A DNA stretch of 64,000 bases, taken from NCBI GenBank assembly GCA_964035015.1, contig OZ035998.1:41341531-41405530 (forward strand). The letters run 5' to 3'. The translations under genes were made by a program, and so were the position numbers. The stretch comes from Corallium rubrum. Its lineage: Eukaryota; Cnidaria; Anthozoa; Scleralcyonacea; Coralliidae. Below the pieces are notes generated by a model, which made no database searches, had not been told where the DNA came from, and saw nothing but the letters and a program-made list of their open reading frames with translations. Below, one piece after another: positions 1-11,431 of the stretch (positions are counted from its first letter, which is position 1; each line of letters begins with the position of its first letter).

Positions 1-374
1 TAACAATTTAGTTTTCATGTTTTTAAGGTTGTTGAATCACCAAGTTCAATCACCAAGTTTTTTAAGGTTGCTGAGTCACCAAATCACCATGCAACAAGCA
101 CAACAAGTTCAAATGTGAACGGTAACGATTATAATTTTATAAAATTATTGTAAAACTTCTAAGATTGTTCAATGGGTCGTTCAAGATAAGATCCAACCCC
201 CACGGAGGAAATTTGTGCTGTCCGGAGGGGGGGGAAATGACTTCAGATGTCCGAAAGGAGGAGAATTGTGGATATAAGTTTGTTCAACTGTCCTAGGATG
301 TCATAAGGCAGGGGGGACCCATATTCCATTTCCTCCATTTTGATCTTTTCTGGAACGACCCAATACTGTCTGAC

Positions 375-2364
375 ATGTATAACATTAATTTCCCTGTCAC
401 AGATTCCTTCAAGCCTCCTAGTGTTAGCCAACTTCATCAAGAAGTTGGATTGGCTGGTTGTAGTGATGATATATTTGAAGATGTCCAAAATTTCCTCTGG
501 GGTGAAACAGATGAAAATTTGGATGAAGGAGAGTTAATCAAAGCTGCAATTGCTCGAAGTATAGAGGAGGACGTCCACCCAGCAGATGACATAAAATTGA
601 AAGAATCATTAGAAAACTTTCAACAACAAGTTAAAGACGAGGAAACCTGTGAAGTTGTAATTCTGCGGAAAAAGTTGCTGCAGACATGCTTAACTGCAGT
701 GAAGGAACCAAGCTTTGACTACTTCAAAATCCCATGTATTTACTTTAGTGGGGAGGAAGCTGAAGATCTCGGGGGGCCGAAGAGAGAATTTTTCAGGCTA
801 TTAATGAAGACAGTAGCTGGTGAGTTTGGGGTCTTCGAGGGAAGCCAATCATCACTTGTATTCAGCCACAATCATTCAGTGCTTGAGAAGAAAAAGCCAT
901 TCATCACAGGCCAATTTGTAGCATGGAGCTTATTGCACAATGGCCCAGGCTTGCATGCAATGAATGAAGATACCTATTATCTCATGGTACAGTTAACACA
1001 ACACTTAAATATCCCTAGAGCTATTACAGCACTCAGCGATGACGAAGCTGTAGCAATTGCAAAGGAATTGTTTGAAGCAACAGATGATCAAAGCTTTCTC
1101 GACATCAAGGAGAAACACATGAATTGGTTTTTGGACCATGGAATAACAATACGCAATTCAAGTAAAGAAGACATGTGTTACCAGATGATAAAGGAATCAC
1201 TATACTACAGGTACTGTACAATGTATATTTTAATTTCCACCAGTAGCACTAAATGCAGATAGTTTGAACTATGAGATCAGTGGTGGATACTTCGTGAAAT
1301 ATTGGGGGTGCGAATTAAGGTTACCAACAAATTCCCTCCCTTCTGTTGCTGCAAATTTCAGTCCTCCAAACTTTTTTGCCTCCAATTTAATGCAGATTTG
1401 CGTAAATAATACGCTATCAGGCATTCAAGGTTGAAAGAACAATTGCACATTTTAGTTACACTGCTTATTTGCTATCAATCAAATACTTTAAATAATTATT
1501 GCAGGGGGGTGACTGCCCCCCCTCCCTCATGTCCACCACTGTCTGAGATTGTCATCTTCAAGTTCCTTATTAATACATGTAATATTTTGTGATTTAGAGT
1601 TAAGCCTTCCATTGACCAGTTCATTGATGGAATGGATGCAGTAGGGAAATTGTTCACAGATTACATCAAAAAATGGCCACAGGCATTCCTTCCACTTTTT
1701 GTTGACACTGGTGAACCTTTAACTGTTAACCAGTTTAGAGGTGTGTATGCAGTGGTGTGGGCTGAACAAGGTTCGAACAGACGGGCAGAAGAAGAAGACA
1801 GTGTTTACTGTTTTGATCAGTTTTTAATTAAGGTAATTATGTTACAATTAATGTACATTTTCAATAGAACAAGGCTGTCATGATATAGGTCTTTTAACAT
1901 TTGAGTGAGTCAATGTCCCCGTCCCAACAACTTCTTTATGTGATATAACTAGCACAAGTTGAAAATGACAATTAAGATTGTCTATATTGTCCCTGAAGTT
2001 TCTATTATTTGAGCCTTTAGTGTTACTGTATCTACAAGTACAGTGAAATAGTGAAAAACTGAAATTATGAATATATTTTCTATCATTTCACATTTGAATC
2101 TTGCAGGCTGCAAATGGATCTGTACCCTGTTCTCTGGCAAACCTGCTATCATTCATCACTGGAGCTGATCGAATTCCACCTAATGGATTTTCAAAAATGA
2201 TTAAAGTCATGTTTTATGATGTCGAACCAAATGAAAAGAGAAGGCCCTTTGCTTCAACCTGTTCTTTGCAGCTGAGTATACCAAGGGGTATCACGGAAAG
2301 TGAGCAGTTCAACGACCTTATGACCAGTGCCATCAAAGAGAGTATGGGCTTTGGAAAAGTTTAA
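375..2364 (+). CDS. HECT-domain E3 ubiquitin ligase, C-terminal exons (G2E3-like family), 5' partial
   Basis: Three exons join in frame: up to 1210, 1598-1832 and 2107-2364. Donors are ACAG|GTACTG and TTAAG|GTAATT, acceptors TTTAG and TTGCAG, and the phases (2, then 0) match exactly. The product is the HECT catalytic domain, which takes ubiquitin from an E2 onto a cysteine and passes it to a substrate. Visible marks are GGPKREFF (N-lobe), ITGQFVAWSLLHNGPGLHAM, and in the last exon FASTCSLQLS, where the C (codon 2260-2262) is the expected thioester cysteine, followed by the C-terminal AIKESMGFGKV. The acidic stretch before it (IEEDVHPADD) is linker-like. A pyrimidine-rich acceptor ends at 402, so the first exon shown probably starts at 403 and the gene begins outside the window; the ATG at 375 is likely not the true start. 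Layout resembles the expanded cnidarian 'G2/M phase-specific E3 ligase-like' family; a broken N-terminal copy of that family lies at 39.3 kb. Confidence 0.88.
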
Positions 2365-2762
2365 TAGATGTTGGTCTTTTTTCTTTGTATAGTAAAACAA
2401 TTCCAAGACGAACATTTGAGTTTCTCTTATTTTATACATGTATGTGCCTAATTGAAGAATGGTTGTCAGTTGCAAAATGATAGAACGTAGAAAGCTAGGG
2501 CCAATAGGTTCAATAGTAATTATTGGAAATTATAGTTACAAAATAGTTTCTCTCTCCTCCCTTAGCTTAGGATAAAGTAACTTTAGATTAGTTTCCCAGA
2601 ATCTGTTTCAGTCTTAGTTTTATACATGGAACTTCTATCATTTAGCCACCTGCAGCCTTTATAGGTGTATTATGCTTATGAGACATGCTTGCACATGTGT
2701 AGAATTTCTAATGTTAAAAAAACTTTGATGTTACAGTATGTTATAAACTGTCTATACACCAA

Positions 2763-2768
2763 AATAAA
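2763..2768 (+). terminator. candidate poly(A) signal of the HECT gene
   Basis: AATAAA about 400 bases after the HECT stop codon, inside otherwise non-coding AT-rich sequence. It is the first canonical signal downstream on this strand that I saw. Confidence 0.4.
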
Positions 2769-2986
2769 TAATAATAGACACGACACCTGGCAGAAGAACC
2801 TGGGATTGAGTATGAGAATGTTTCAGTGTTACAGTATATGGACTGTATAATTACATGAAAGTATTTCATTTTAAATGACAGTACATGTATGCAAAAAAAA
2901 CACAAAATTTATACAAAATTGCCTGCAAAAAAACATGAACCAAAATTAGCACTAAATAATAGCAGTACAGTAAACCCTTTGTTTTC

Positions 2987-3124
2987 TGGGGCCAGTTGTA
3001 TAAAACACTTAACAACGTTTTAACTAACCATTACGTAGTTAAATTCTCAAACTCTGGTCCTGGTTGGCTAGAATTAAGCTCTAAATACAGTTAAAGTTAA
3101 TTATCTTTTATACAACCGGCCCCT
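2987..3124. mobile_element. MITE with GGGGCC terminal inverted repeats
   Basis: Ends are GGGGCCAGTTGTATAAAA and its near-perfect reverse complement TTTTATACAACCGGCCCC (one mismatch). Length about 137 bp, no ORF. The size and structure are those of a non-autonomous DNA transposon. Confidence 0.75.
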
Positions 3125-3254
3125 GTTGTTTATTTACAGTAGTACTATTTGTTTCATGGGTTTACTGTGAACACTATACATTCATGTAGTTGCAATTTAT
3201 GTTCTTTTATGTGCCAAATATATGTGTATATCACAATGACACAGTCACTGTCAA

Positions 3255-3437
3255 CTCAAAAAGGTTGTCCATCAGCTCCATGTATGAGTGAATATCCATA
3301 AAATACATGGCTGGGTGTCGAACAACAGAAATGCATATGCAACATTCGTTTTATGGCCGCTTTCACCCAGTTATCTTTTCATAACCCAGCCATCTCCACC
3401 ATAGATGTGACCTATATTAGGACAACCTTTTTGGACA
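3255..3437. mobile_element. short inverted-repeat element
   Basis: AAAAAGGTTGTCC at the left and GGACAACCTTTTT at the right bound about 180 bp of non-coding DNA. Target duplication not clear. It lies just 3' of the integrase gene. Confidence 0.5.
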
Positions 3438-3486
3438 GTAACCATATATGGGACTACGTATGAACACTAGCCAGATTACTTTCAAA

Positions 3487-6400
3487 TTAAACTTGTTGCA
3501 GTTGAATAAAGTATTGAAACAAATCAAAAGCTTCCTTTTCATTGTTTGGATATTGGCTGTTCTCCAATACAGACTCAAAATATTCTGTATATATGTCCAC
3601 CTCTTGCGGAAAATGACAATGGTCTTCCATTTCATCTATTTGGTCCTGCGTAACACGTTCCAAGCAGTCGGTGCTTCTTGAATACTCGGGCAAATAGAAT
3701 AAAATGTCTGGAACTCCGGGCACTGTGTCATGCCTTGAGTGCCTGATATAATGGCTATTCCAGTGATCTTTAACTTTATCAAGATCAGCCTGCAATACTT
3801 TCGCAAAGCAAAACCACAAACACTCCATGTGAAAGGTGTCACCCAAATTGAGTAACCCAGACTCCGACATATCCTTGAAAAAGGAAATCCACCAGGTAGA
3901 GCGGCTGCGTTTTAGAAAAGACCACCAACCTTCGATACGTTGATTTGCTGGGGAAGAGCCAAACCTATGGGCTTTATCTGCTGCAAACTCATCCTGGTGT
4001 GAGGCTCTGAGGTTGCATTGCATTGCTGCCAAAGTCACATTTTCTGTCCCACAGTCTGATCTTACAATCTTTGGACAACCTCCCAAACGTTGAACTGTGT
4101 CTAAATAAAGCTTTGCTGGGACATTTGGATCATTATTGGATTTCACAACTTCCAGCCAAAGAATTCTCCTGCTATACCCACATATACATCCGTGTATTGG
4201 AAACCCGTATGGCTTTAACTTGTCATACCCTTAAAATGAATGGGTCGAATGAATGAAAATCTTTATCAAATAAACAGGGTAGCTCATTCTGTGATGAATA
4301 CATACAATGTACATACATTTATAACAGCATATCAAAGTGACTATTTATTTTTCAAAACTTCATCAGAAATACATTGGATTTACTTGAATATGAAGGAGTA
4401 TGTTTGCCGGGTGAGGGTCAATATTCAGAAAACGCATTCTATATCCAATAATGCCAATTCAATATTCAAAAATGTCAATTAAATATTCAATAATTAATGT
4501 CAATTCAATGCCAATTCAATACACCTCATTATTGAATATTGAATTGGCATTGATATTGGCCCATAGTTAAAAGGATTTCATTTTGTTCGATCATTAGCTT
4601 TGTACAATGGAAACACCTTAGCAGATTTCCATTGACAAGGAAAGATTATACCAGTGATCTCGATAGATTTATTGATTATAACCGTTAATGAACTAGAAAT
4701 AATTGGAGCAGATACCTTGATAAGTCTACTTGAAATGTTATCAAGGTCAGTGGCCTTATACACTTGCAGTCTATTCAAAAGCTTTAAAACTGTAGTTTCA
4801 GTAGTGTGCTGTAGACCAAAACACTATTTAACTGGCTTGAGATTATTATCAAGAGAAAGAGAGGGTGAAAAAGAAAGAGAGAGGGAGAGTAGTGTATTAG
4901 TGCCACTGGGCTATACTTCATGTTAGGAGGCATATAATAGTTTTGTTTTTGTCACATGTTGTATCGAATGAGGTTTATTGAATTGACATTATTGAAATAT
5001 TAAAATTATTCTGTGCTGTTCTCCTTGAACTGTGTATAGTGTTTAAAAAAATACATATTATATACCGTATGGGTGACAAAAAGGTGAGTGAACCTGCTAT
5101 ATTTTATAAATATATATATAAAAAGGCAGTCACTTGTTTCAATATATAATATTAAAATATGTTTTTTTAAATTTACATACATATTATTTGCACTAGTCAA
5201 TTGAAACACACACACCCCCCCTCACGCATGGAACTATCCAGGGTTTTAACGGGATTTTGCTGGGGTAATACAAGATTTTAACAAACATCAATGTTTTAGT
5301 TGCCGGAGGCCTGGGGTTTTAACACTGACATAAAAAACGGGGATGACATACCTGGGATTTAACACTGAAATGTATTAAAAAAGCCTGAACACCAGTAGAT
5401 CCTCAACACTCGAGCACTCGTAAATTCCTAACTTCTGTTAAAATTTGTCTTAAAATCATCAAACTTATAAATATTTGCTCGTTGTGCTGTGTTATTCATT
5501 ACTGGGGAAATCAAGGAAAACTAGAGTGTCCTGGCCCAGGAAGCCGTGTATTTTAACAACTGGACAATATTTTTAGCTGGGTTTTTAACACTCGGGAAAT
5601 GTTAAAATCCCCGCATAGTTCCGGGGAACCAGGATCTCAATTGACTAGTGCATTATAAATATTTATGAGTTTTCTTCACTGACGATATTTCCTGGGACTG
5701 TATGTTTTGTGTTGCTATAAACACTATGATAGTGTTGCTATAAACACTGTATGGCATGTTATAAAGTTTATATTAAGTTTCCAAATTGTTTTTATTTATG
5801 GAGTGTAATTATACTTTTGCTGTCACAGAAAGTTGCCCTAGGGTCAGGAATTTGATATTTTTGGATGTCCTGGGGTGGGGAATGTGACTCTGGCTGACCT
5901 CAAAATTCTAATTCCCGTGGGTCTGCCCCCCCCCCCCCCCCCCCCCATCCTGGGGCTTAAAATTAATAGGTGCATTATGTACAAATTATTCATCAATATT
6001 TATGGCTTACCGTCTACATGCCAGCAAAAATTTGGTCCGGGAGATACATAGTTTCGTCTCGTTAAACGTCTTGCTCTTCTATCCTGCACACCATCAGGGT
6101 CGATCTTTTTCATCAAACGGGCAACCAACGAACGAGGGACATGCACATGATGTCTTAAGCGTAAGGCATGCCAAATATTTCTATATCCTGCAAGTCTTCC
6201 TGCACCTTCAACTTCTTTTCTGATAAGCAATTCAATTTCGGATTCGTCAATATTATTGCCTTTTCTCTTTAGTCCCAGTTCACTTAGCCTTCTTTTCAGC
6301 GTTCTCAGGTGCATTTTGTGGCCTTCCTTCTCGAGTAAACCAACAATAACATCGTACGGGTAACCGCGATGAAACATTTCCGTTATTAAGTCATTGATTG

Positions 6401-6515
6401 CTGGTTTTGGACACAAATCGACATCACTCATTTGAACGTTCAACTCTTGGCCACAAGAGTAGCAAAACTTGGCGGCGCTAGAAAGTACTTCTGCGCTGCA
6501 CTGGCAACAAAACAT
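3487..6515 (-). CDS. zinc-ribbon + DDE integrase-core protein, two exons, 415 residues
   Basis: Exon 1 is 6515-6011 and exon 2 is 4229-3487; the junction GACG|GTAAGC ... TTTTAAG|GGTAT restores an uninterrupted frame (416 codons with stop). Residues 3-21 hold two CxxC pairs (C3/C6, C18/C21), a small zinc ribbon. Residues about 40-150 are helical and basic, with ITEMFHRGYPYDVIVGLLE and TLKRRLSELGLKRKG like the helix-turn-helix of transposases and integrases. The catalytic core follows: WHVDG (D168), RSDCGTEN (D227) and RIEGWW (E268), giving a D-59-D-41-E triad that fits the rve/RNase H integrase fold. No LTR, gag, RT or protease is adjacent, and no terminal repeats bound the gene. This matches a stand-alone integrase-core family common in cnidarians and some fish. 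Function is unknown: either a transposon gene or a domesticated one. The intact frame and intron favour recent selection or recent insertion of a spliced element. Confidence 0.87.
4578..4826 (-). pseudogene. LINE reverse-transcriptase fragment in the integrase intron
   Basis: Translation on this strand reads VLKLLNRLQVYKATDLDNIS followed by SAPIISSSLTVIINKSIE and FPCQWKSAKVFPLYK. This is the N-terminal part of a non-LTR reverse transcriptase (the usual K-ATG-DNI-S-LLK-AAPII...FP-WK-AKV-PL-K pattern). It is only about 80 residues long, has a stop upstream and no catalytic YADD region, so it is a dead 5'/3'-truncated copy. Confidence 0.75.
5187..5657. mobile_element. MITE in the integrase intron
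   Basis: A perfect 16-base outer inverted repeat TGCACTAGTCAATTGA (5190-5205 and its complement 5638-5653) encloses inner imperfect arms GGAACTAT-C-GGG-TTTTAAC (5229 and 5625). About 465 bp, no ORF, with many repeats of the TTTTAAC type inside. Confidence 0.7.
5926..5946. repeat. poly(C) run
   Basis: Twenty-one consecutive C between two GGGG-rich stretches; the surrounding 5820-5960 looks like a decayed repeat. Confidence 0.9.
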
Positions 6516-6629
6516 GTTAAACTACGAAATACCAACGTTCACGAATTTAATATTACCGCCATGGCGCCATCTTTGTTATACTCTGCTAGTGCCAGTCCTT
6601 CCCGACCCATGCACGCGCAGAAGTTCTTA

Positions 6630-7143
6630 TTTTTTGTTTGCAGCAACTTTTATTTGTTTGCAGCAACTTTTATTTGCAGCAAATTTCGTTTTTATTTTCT
6701 GAGCAACTTTTATTAATTTGCCGTAATGTTTTTTATTAATTTGCCGTGAATGTTTTTATTAATTTGCAGCAACTTTTATTTGTTTGCAGCAACTTTTATT
6801 TGCAGCAAATTTCGTTTTTATTTTCTGAGCAACTTTTATTAATTTGCCGTAATGTTTTTTATTAATTTGCCGTGAATGTTTTTATTAATTTGCAGCAACT
6901 TTTATTTGTTTGCAGCAACTTTTATTAACTTGCAGCAACTTTTATTTGTTTGCAGCAACTTTAATTCGTTTGCAGCAACTTTTACTTGTTTGCAGCTGTC
7001 TAATGTTTTTATTAATTTGCAGCAACTTTTATTTGTTTGCAGCAACTTTTATTAATTTGCAGCAACTTTTATTAATTTGCAGCAACTTTTATTAATTTGC
7101 AGCAACTTTAATTCGTTTGCAGCAACTTTTATTTGTTTGCAGC
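6630..7143. repeat. TTTGCAGCAACTTTTATT minisatellite with a 125-bp higher-order duplication
   Basis: A roughly 20-bp unit (TTTGCAGCAACTTTTATTTG and variants ending TTAATTTG) recurs throughout. The block starting at 6661 is repeated at 6786, a 125-bp period that includes the variant units TTGCCGTAATG and TTGCCGTGAATG. It starts about 115 bp upstream of the integrase ATG, so it occupies the place where that gene's promoter should be. Confidence 0.9.
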
Positions 7144-7172
7144 TGTCCCCTGTGGGCCACCGTACTTTAGTC

Positions 7173-7586
7173 TAAAGGCCTAGAACGCTTTCAACATTTC
7201 ATTCAACATTGTTGAATTCAACATGTTGAAAGCGTTTGGCCACCCTTGTTGAATGATGTTGAACGTTGTTGAATGGTGTTGAACGAAATTTGAACATGTT
7301 CAAATTTTCGTTCAATACGCGTTCAACATTTCTGTTGTTCTCAAAATGTTGAAAGGTGTTGAACGCATTTGGCCACATTTCATTCAACTTTGTTGAACAG
7401 AGACATGCGCCATGCGGGATATTGTCGATTCCAGCTTTTGTGGTAGCCGCGTTCATTTAATTGTCATTAACGAATGTTGACGATGTTGAATTCATTTGGC
7501 CACTCGTGCTTTCAACATTATTCAACATCGTTCAACAATGTTGAATGATGTTGAAGGCGATGTTGAAAGCGTTTGGCCAGGCCTTA
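7173..7586. mobile_element. MITE rich in TTCAACA/TGTTGAA
   Basis: Left end AAGGCCTAGAACGCTTTCAACAT pairs with right end ATGTTGAAAGCGTTTGGCCAGGCCTT. The inside is almost wholly built from TTCAACA and TGTTGAA in both orientations. No real ORF (open frames here are by-products). Confidence 0.75.
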
Positions 7587-7908
7587 AGACCCCGTTTACA
7601 CGATGCCGGTACAATTTGAAAACGGAACAAAATCATGCCGTTTAGGCCTTGCTTTTACACGATACCAGCAGAAAAATGACATGAAAACGGCACAAAATGA
7701 AGACGGGTTCCTTGACGGCATGCCTGAAAACGGAACACTAACTGGTATCGTGTAAACGCCCGTGCCGTAACAGTTTGATGACGGTAATCACGATATATAC
7801 GACCACAGTATTCTGTTATATTATACCGGCACCGTGTGAACGCAAGACTTTTTGGCCCATGATTTTGTTCCGTTTTCAAATTGTACCGGCATCGTGTAAA
7901 CGGAGTCT
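7587..7908. mobile_element. MITE family 'GACCCCGTTTACACGATGCC', copy 1
   Basis: About 50-base near-perfect terminal inverted repeats start AGACCCCGTTTACACGATGC and run through a shared ATTTGAAAACGGAACAAAATC. It directly abuts the previous MITE. A second copy is at 11735. Confidence 0.85.
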
Positions 7909-7929
7909 AATTGTCCCTCATGAATACTT

Positions 7930-8200
7930 GCAGATCCGCCTAGGGGGGCGGGGGTAAGGGTAGGGAGCAACTTGGGCACTTTACCCTGGCCCCCCTGCTC
8001 GAGAGGGGCCCCCGATTTCAAATTAATTAGATTATTTCTTTGCAGTAGTATAGATTATTTATTTTGTCCTTATTTTGTCCTTAAAGGTTTTCTTTATATT
8101 AAACGACATTGGACTTTTTGCATGGGGGCCCCAATATTCTTTTGCATTTAATAATATTTTGCCCCGGGCCCACCTTAGTCTCTGTGCGGGCCGGCTTGGA
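7930..8200. repeat. degenerate hAT-like scrap
   Basis: Runs of GGGGGCC and a GCCCCGGGCCCACCTTAGTC segment resemble the G/C-rich interior of short hAT elements. Ends not found. Confidence 0.3.
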
Positions 8201-8367
8201 TGAGCGACATGTTAGGACTAAATTCCCTCATCCAGTATTGATGAGGGAAATACGACATTAATTGTCCCTCTTGAAACAAACGATTTCGAGCTGACCATGT
8301 AATTATGTGACGTAAATACTCTTAAGGTCTATTAATTTATTATTGAGTCGGTTTTCTTTGATGTACC

Positions 8368-8395
8368 GCGGGCTGTATATAGCATACAGCCCTTG
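8368..8395. repeat. palindrome GGGCTGTATATAGCATACAG (empty-site copy)
   Basis: Short imperfect palindrome repeated at 8521-8546 and, split by a MITE, at 8565-8573 plus 8889-8905. It marks an older repeat that was later used as a target. Confidence 0.7.
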
Positions 8396-8573
8396 AATAC
8401 TAATTAGATATGAAATGAAGGAAAAAACTAGTCAAATCTTTGTCCAAGGTAGAAAAAAAGACCAAACTTTGTTGGAAAACCTCCTCAATAATAAATTAAG
8501 TCAGATAAATCCCTCGAACGTCGGGCTGTATGCGATATACAGCCCTCGGACGCTTCGCGTCCTCGGGGCTGTA

Positions 8574-8888
8574 CAGGGTGTATCAAAAAAAGGCTACCCT
8601 TAGAAAATATAATTAACATTCTTTTCAAATAACCTATTGTATATTGACAGCCCTGGACACCACTGAAGTCACGGATGCGTAAAAAACAAATGGTCGTATA
8701 CACCTGGGAAATTACGATAACTTCTAAACGTATGAAGGAGCATAACTGAAATAAAAATGTTAATTATATTCATATCAGTTCGATTAAAAATGGTTCAACT
8801 GACCACAGGGCTGTCAATATACAATAGGTTATTTGAAAAGAATGTTAATTGTATTTTCTAAGGGTAGCCTTTTTTTTGATACACCCTG
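8574..8888. mobile_element. mariner-type MITE, TA target site, inserted in a palindromic repeat
   Basis: About 80-base inverted arms begin CAGGGTGTATCAAAAAAAGG and CCTTTTTTTTGATACACCCTG, flanked on both sides by TA. The flanks rejoin as GGGCTGTATATAGCATACAG, the same palindrome found uninterrupted at 8368 and in related form at 8521, so the empty site can be seen in the window. Confidence 0.88.
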
Positions 8889-8929
8889 TATATAGCATAC
8901 AGCCCTCGTTCTCGGGCTTTATCTCTTAC

Positions 8930-9255
8930 TTAATTGTTGAACGTTCTGTAACACTGATAAGTATTAGTATAAATACACAGATGATTATACAAAATTGCGC
9001 GCGCTGATTGGTCGAGCTACTCTATTTATTGGTCGAGCAGCGTTTATTCAAAATGGCCGCCAGCCAATTTGTCAATGTGACACACGAGGAAATTAACAAT
9101 TTTAAAGAACTGCTGTTCCTAAAAGTACAAAAATGTGTATTTATACTAAAACAATTATTCGCCTCAAGCTCAGTGAATATCGGTGAATAACCTCGACTTC
9201 GTCTCGGTTATTATTCACCGATATTCACCTCGCCTTCGGCGAATAATTGTTAAAT
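8930..9255. repeat. hairpin element
   Basis: GTGAATATCGGTGAATAA (9172) pairs with TTATTCACCGATATTCAC (9211) around CTCGACTTCGTCTCG. Further out, ACAATTATTCGCC pairs with GGCGAATAATTGTT. The GCGCTGATTGGTCGAGC leader recalls the elements at 17.9, 22.9 and 34.2 kb. Confidence 0.55.
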
Positions 9256-10250
9256 GATATATTAATAAAATGCAAACTAATTGTTATTTCAGATAAAGTT
9301 GGCCTAGCCGACGTGGCTGCCATTTACCTACGCTAGACGTCGTACTAAGGTATTGGAATTCTCACAAGTCACGGGGTGCATGCGGGTCGTTCAACTTGCA
9401 TGTTGTTAGGAAGTGTTCATTATTTATTTATATAATTTATTTATATAATTTCTGGTGATCTGGTCTTGCCCCCTGCGTATATGTATAGTATGATGTATGC
9501 GTGTTTTTATGCCATAATATACTTCATATATATATTTACTCTTATTCTTTTTTAGTTTATCAGTAGTACTAAAGCAATTCAAGATTTTCAAGTCCTTCAT
9601 ATTAAGCACTATGCAATTATGTGCACTTCGTCATCATAAATAATAATAATTTGGTTTGTTAAAGTAATTCATTGACGATGCCTATATTATATCATTAGGT
9701 TTACAACTTGAGTTGAGTGGTCTGCATCTCACTCTTGTGCACGCACGCATGCAGAGTAACGACGGCTGCAAGAGGTTTTCTGTGACTTATAACTAAGAAA
9801 AAAACTTTTAGTTAATTTTAGTAGCCTGTTTTATGTATCCAGCTGCTTTAGATAATTCAAGTATGGGGATGTATGTACGATAATCCATAGTTAGATAAAG
9901 CTTTAGTCGTTTGTCGTAAAGTGTTTGTTTAATTTGTGAAAAATTTACGGAATGCAAGTAAATACCTTTTTTGCACTAACAAAAGCCGTTTGCAGATTCA
10001 GATTCATTTATTTGCACAGTTAAATAGAAAAGATTATACAATAAAGTTATTAATATAATCATAACTAAATGTTGGTTAAAATAAAATAAAAAACCAAGTC
10101 AAAGTAACTTATAATTATGTGTAGTGGACAAAGTAGCGAATATGCTTTCGAGTTGTCCACTGCCTATACGCTCTGGCCTGTATACGATGATATTAAAAAT
10201 AAAATAAAGTTATATGAACAGAGACAATGTAAGAACGAGTTCACAGCTAT
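9256..10250. other. AT-rich interval, no gene seen
   Basis: No coding exon with plausible splice sites. Holds short AT repeats near 9420-9450 and nothing else I can name. Confidence 0.5.
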
Positions 10251-10254
10251 TACT

Positions 10255-11431
10255 TAAAGTGGTTCTCCAGTGGCGCCGGAAGCTACTTAAGGCGGCGGGG
10301 GCAGCCATATAAAAAGGGCACTTTTTCTCAGCATTAATTTTTGCACGGTAAATGTTCGCCAATTTTGCTCTATAGCATAAAATAAAATTCGGCATTTTCA
10401 TTGGTTGATTGCTTTTCTTAAACGTTCCTCGTGAAACATATTTATGCATAGTTTTGTGCCAGTTCTGATCAAATAGCTTCAACGGGACCGCCATTACAAT
10501 GAACTTCTCCCACGGGGCTGCCATTACTCGAATGATTTTGCATACTAAACTAAATTGCTAATTTATTACACCCAGTATTTTGGGTGCTGTGACCAGCCGA
10601 TGCCAGGGATTTTTCCCACCCTCCAAATTTCAAAAACACCCTGAGAACGAGGTTGGACACAGCTGCGTGGTCTGCAGTAATAAGTTAGATTGTGAGACAT
10701 TTGAGGTATTAATACAAAAGTCATTTAATACAATAATACAAATGGCAATTCCTGTAGAAAACATTCCTCTAACGAGAAAGGGCAATTGGTTGCCCCCGTG
10801 CTGCCCCCGCGCTGTGAGGGCAGGGGGGGAAGCTGCCCCCGCTGGCCGCTGCTGCCCCCGTGGCTCCGGCGCCCCTGTGGTTCTCTGATGAAAATATTGT
10901 TGGTAATGTTTTTGCATCATCTTATGATGGTATTATGTTAGTTGGTAATTGTGCGAAGTTTCATTTCTAAACTCTCAATGTATTTTACAGGTGCATGGAA
11001 CGGCGGGTGTTACATGATGCAATCGGTCATGAAACCTGTCTCGCACGCCGTTGCGCCGTGTAACAGCGGCTTATAATTTTACGTGCGAAGTTTATATTTT
11101 GGAGCGCCGCATTAAATTGGCCGTGTTTGAGAAGAATGAGTTGAGAACTTTGACGTCAACGACTCAACAAAAACAAAAGATCATTGTTGTTGTCAACGAA
11201 AGGATCATTGTTCGTATTGACCCTATGACGTCATAAGCTTCCTCGACTCATTCTTCTCCAGCTCGGCCACTTTAATGCCGGCGCTCTAAAATACAAACTT
11301 CACACGTAAAAGATCACCTTTTCTTCAACGAATTTTGAAATGAAATTTTACACAATTACTGACTACCATAACATCTTTAGGATTATGCAAAAACATTGCC
11401 AACAATATTTTCATCAGAGAATCACTTTAAA
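10255..11431. mobile_element. MITE family 'AAAGTGGTTCTCTGATGAAAAT', copy A (interrupted)
   Basis: Left end TTAAAGTGGTTCTC, continued at 10878 by TGGTTCTCTGATGAAAATAT, pairs with ATATTTTCATCAGAGAATCA near 11405-11424. Removing the inserted hAT element and one target duplicate leaves about 560 bp. Copy B at 52.96 kb shares the interior (TCAACAAAAACAAAAGAT, AAGCTTCCTCGACTCATTCT). Confidence 0.85.
10268..10877. mobile_element. non-autonomous hAT element nested in a MITE
   Basis: Ends CAGTGGCGCCGGAAGC and GCTCCGGCGCCCCTG are inverted repeats starting CAG, and the 8-base target duplication TGGTTCTC is exact on both sides (10260-10267, 10878-10885). The 610-bp inside has no transposase; open frames there are not gene-like. 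Confidence 0.9.

Noticed and set aside
10580-10920. Overlapping ORFs on both strands near 10.6-10.9 kb
   Set aside because: They lie in the GC-rich half of a non-autonomous hAT element and run across its border.
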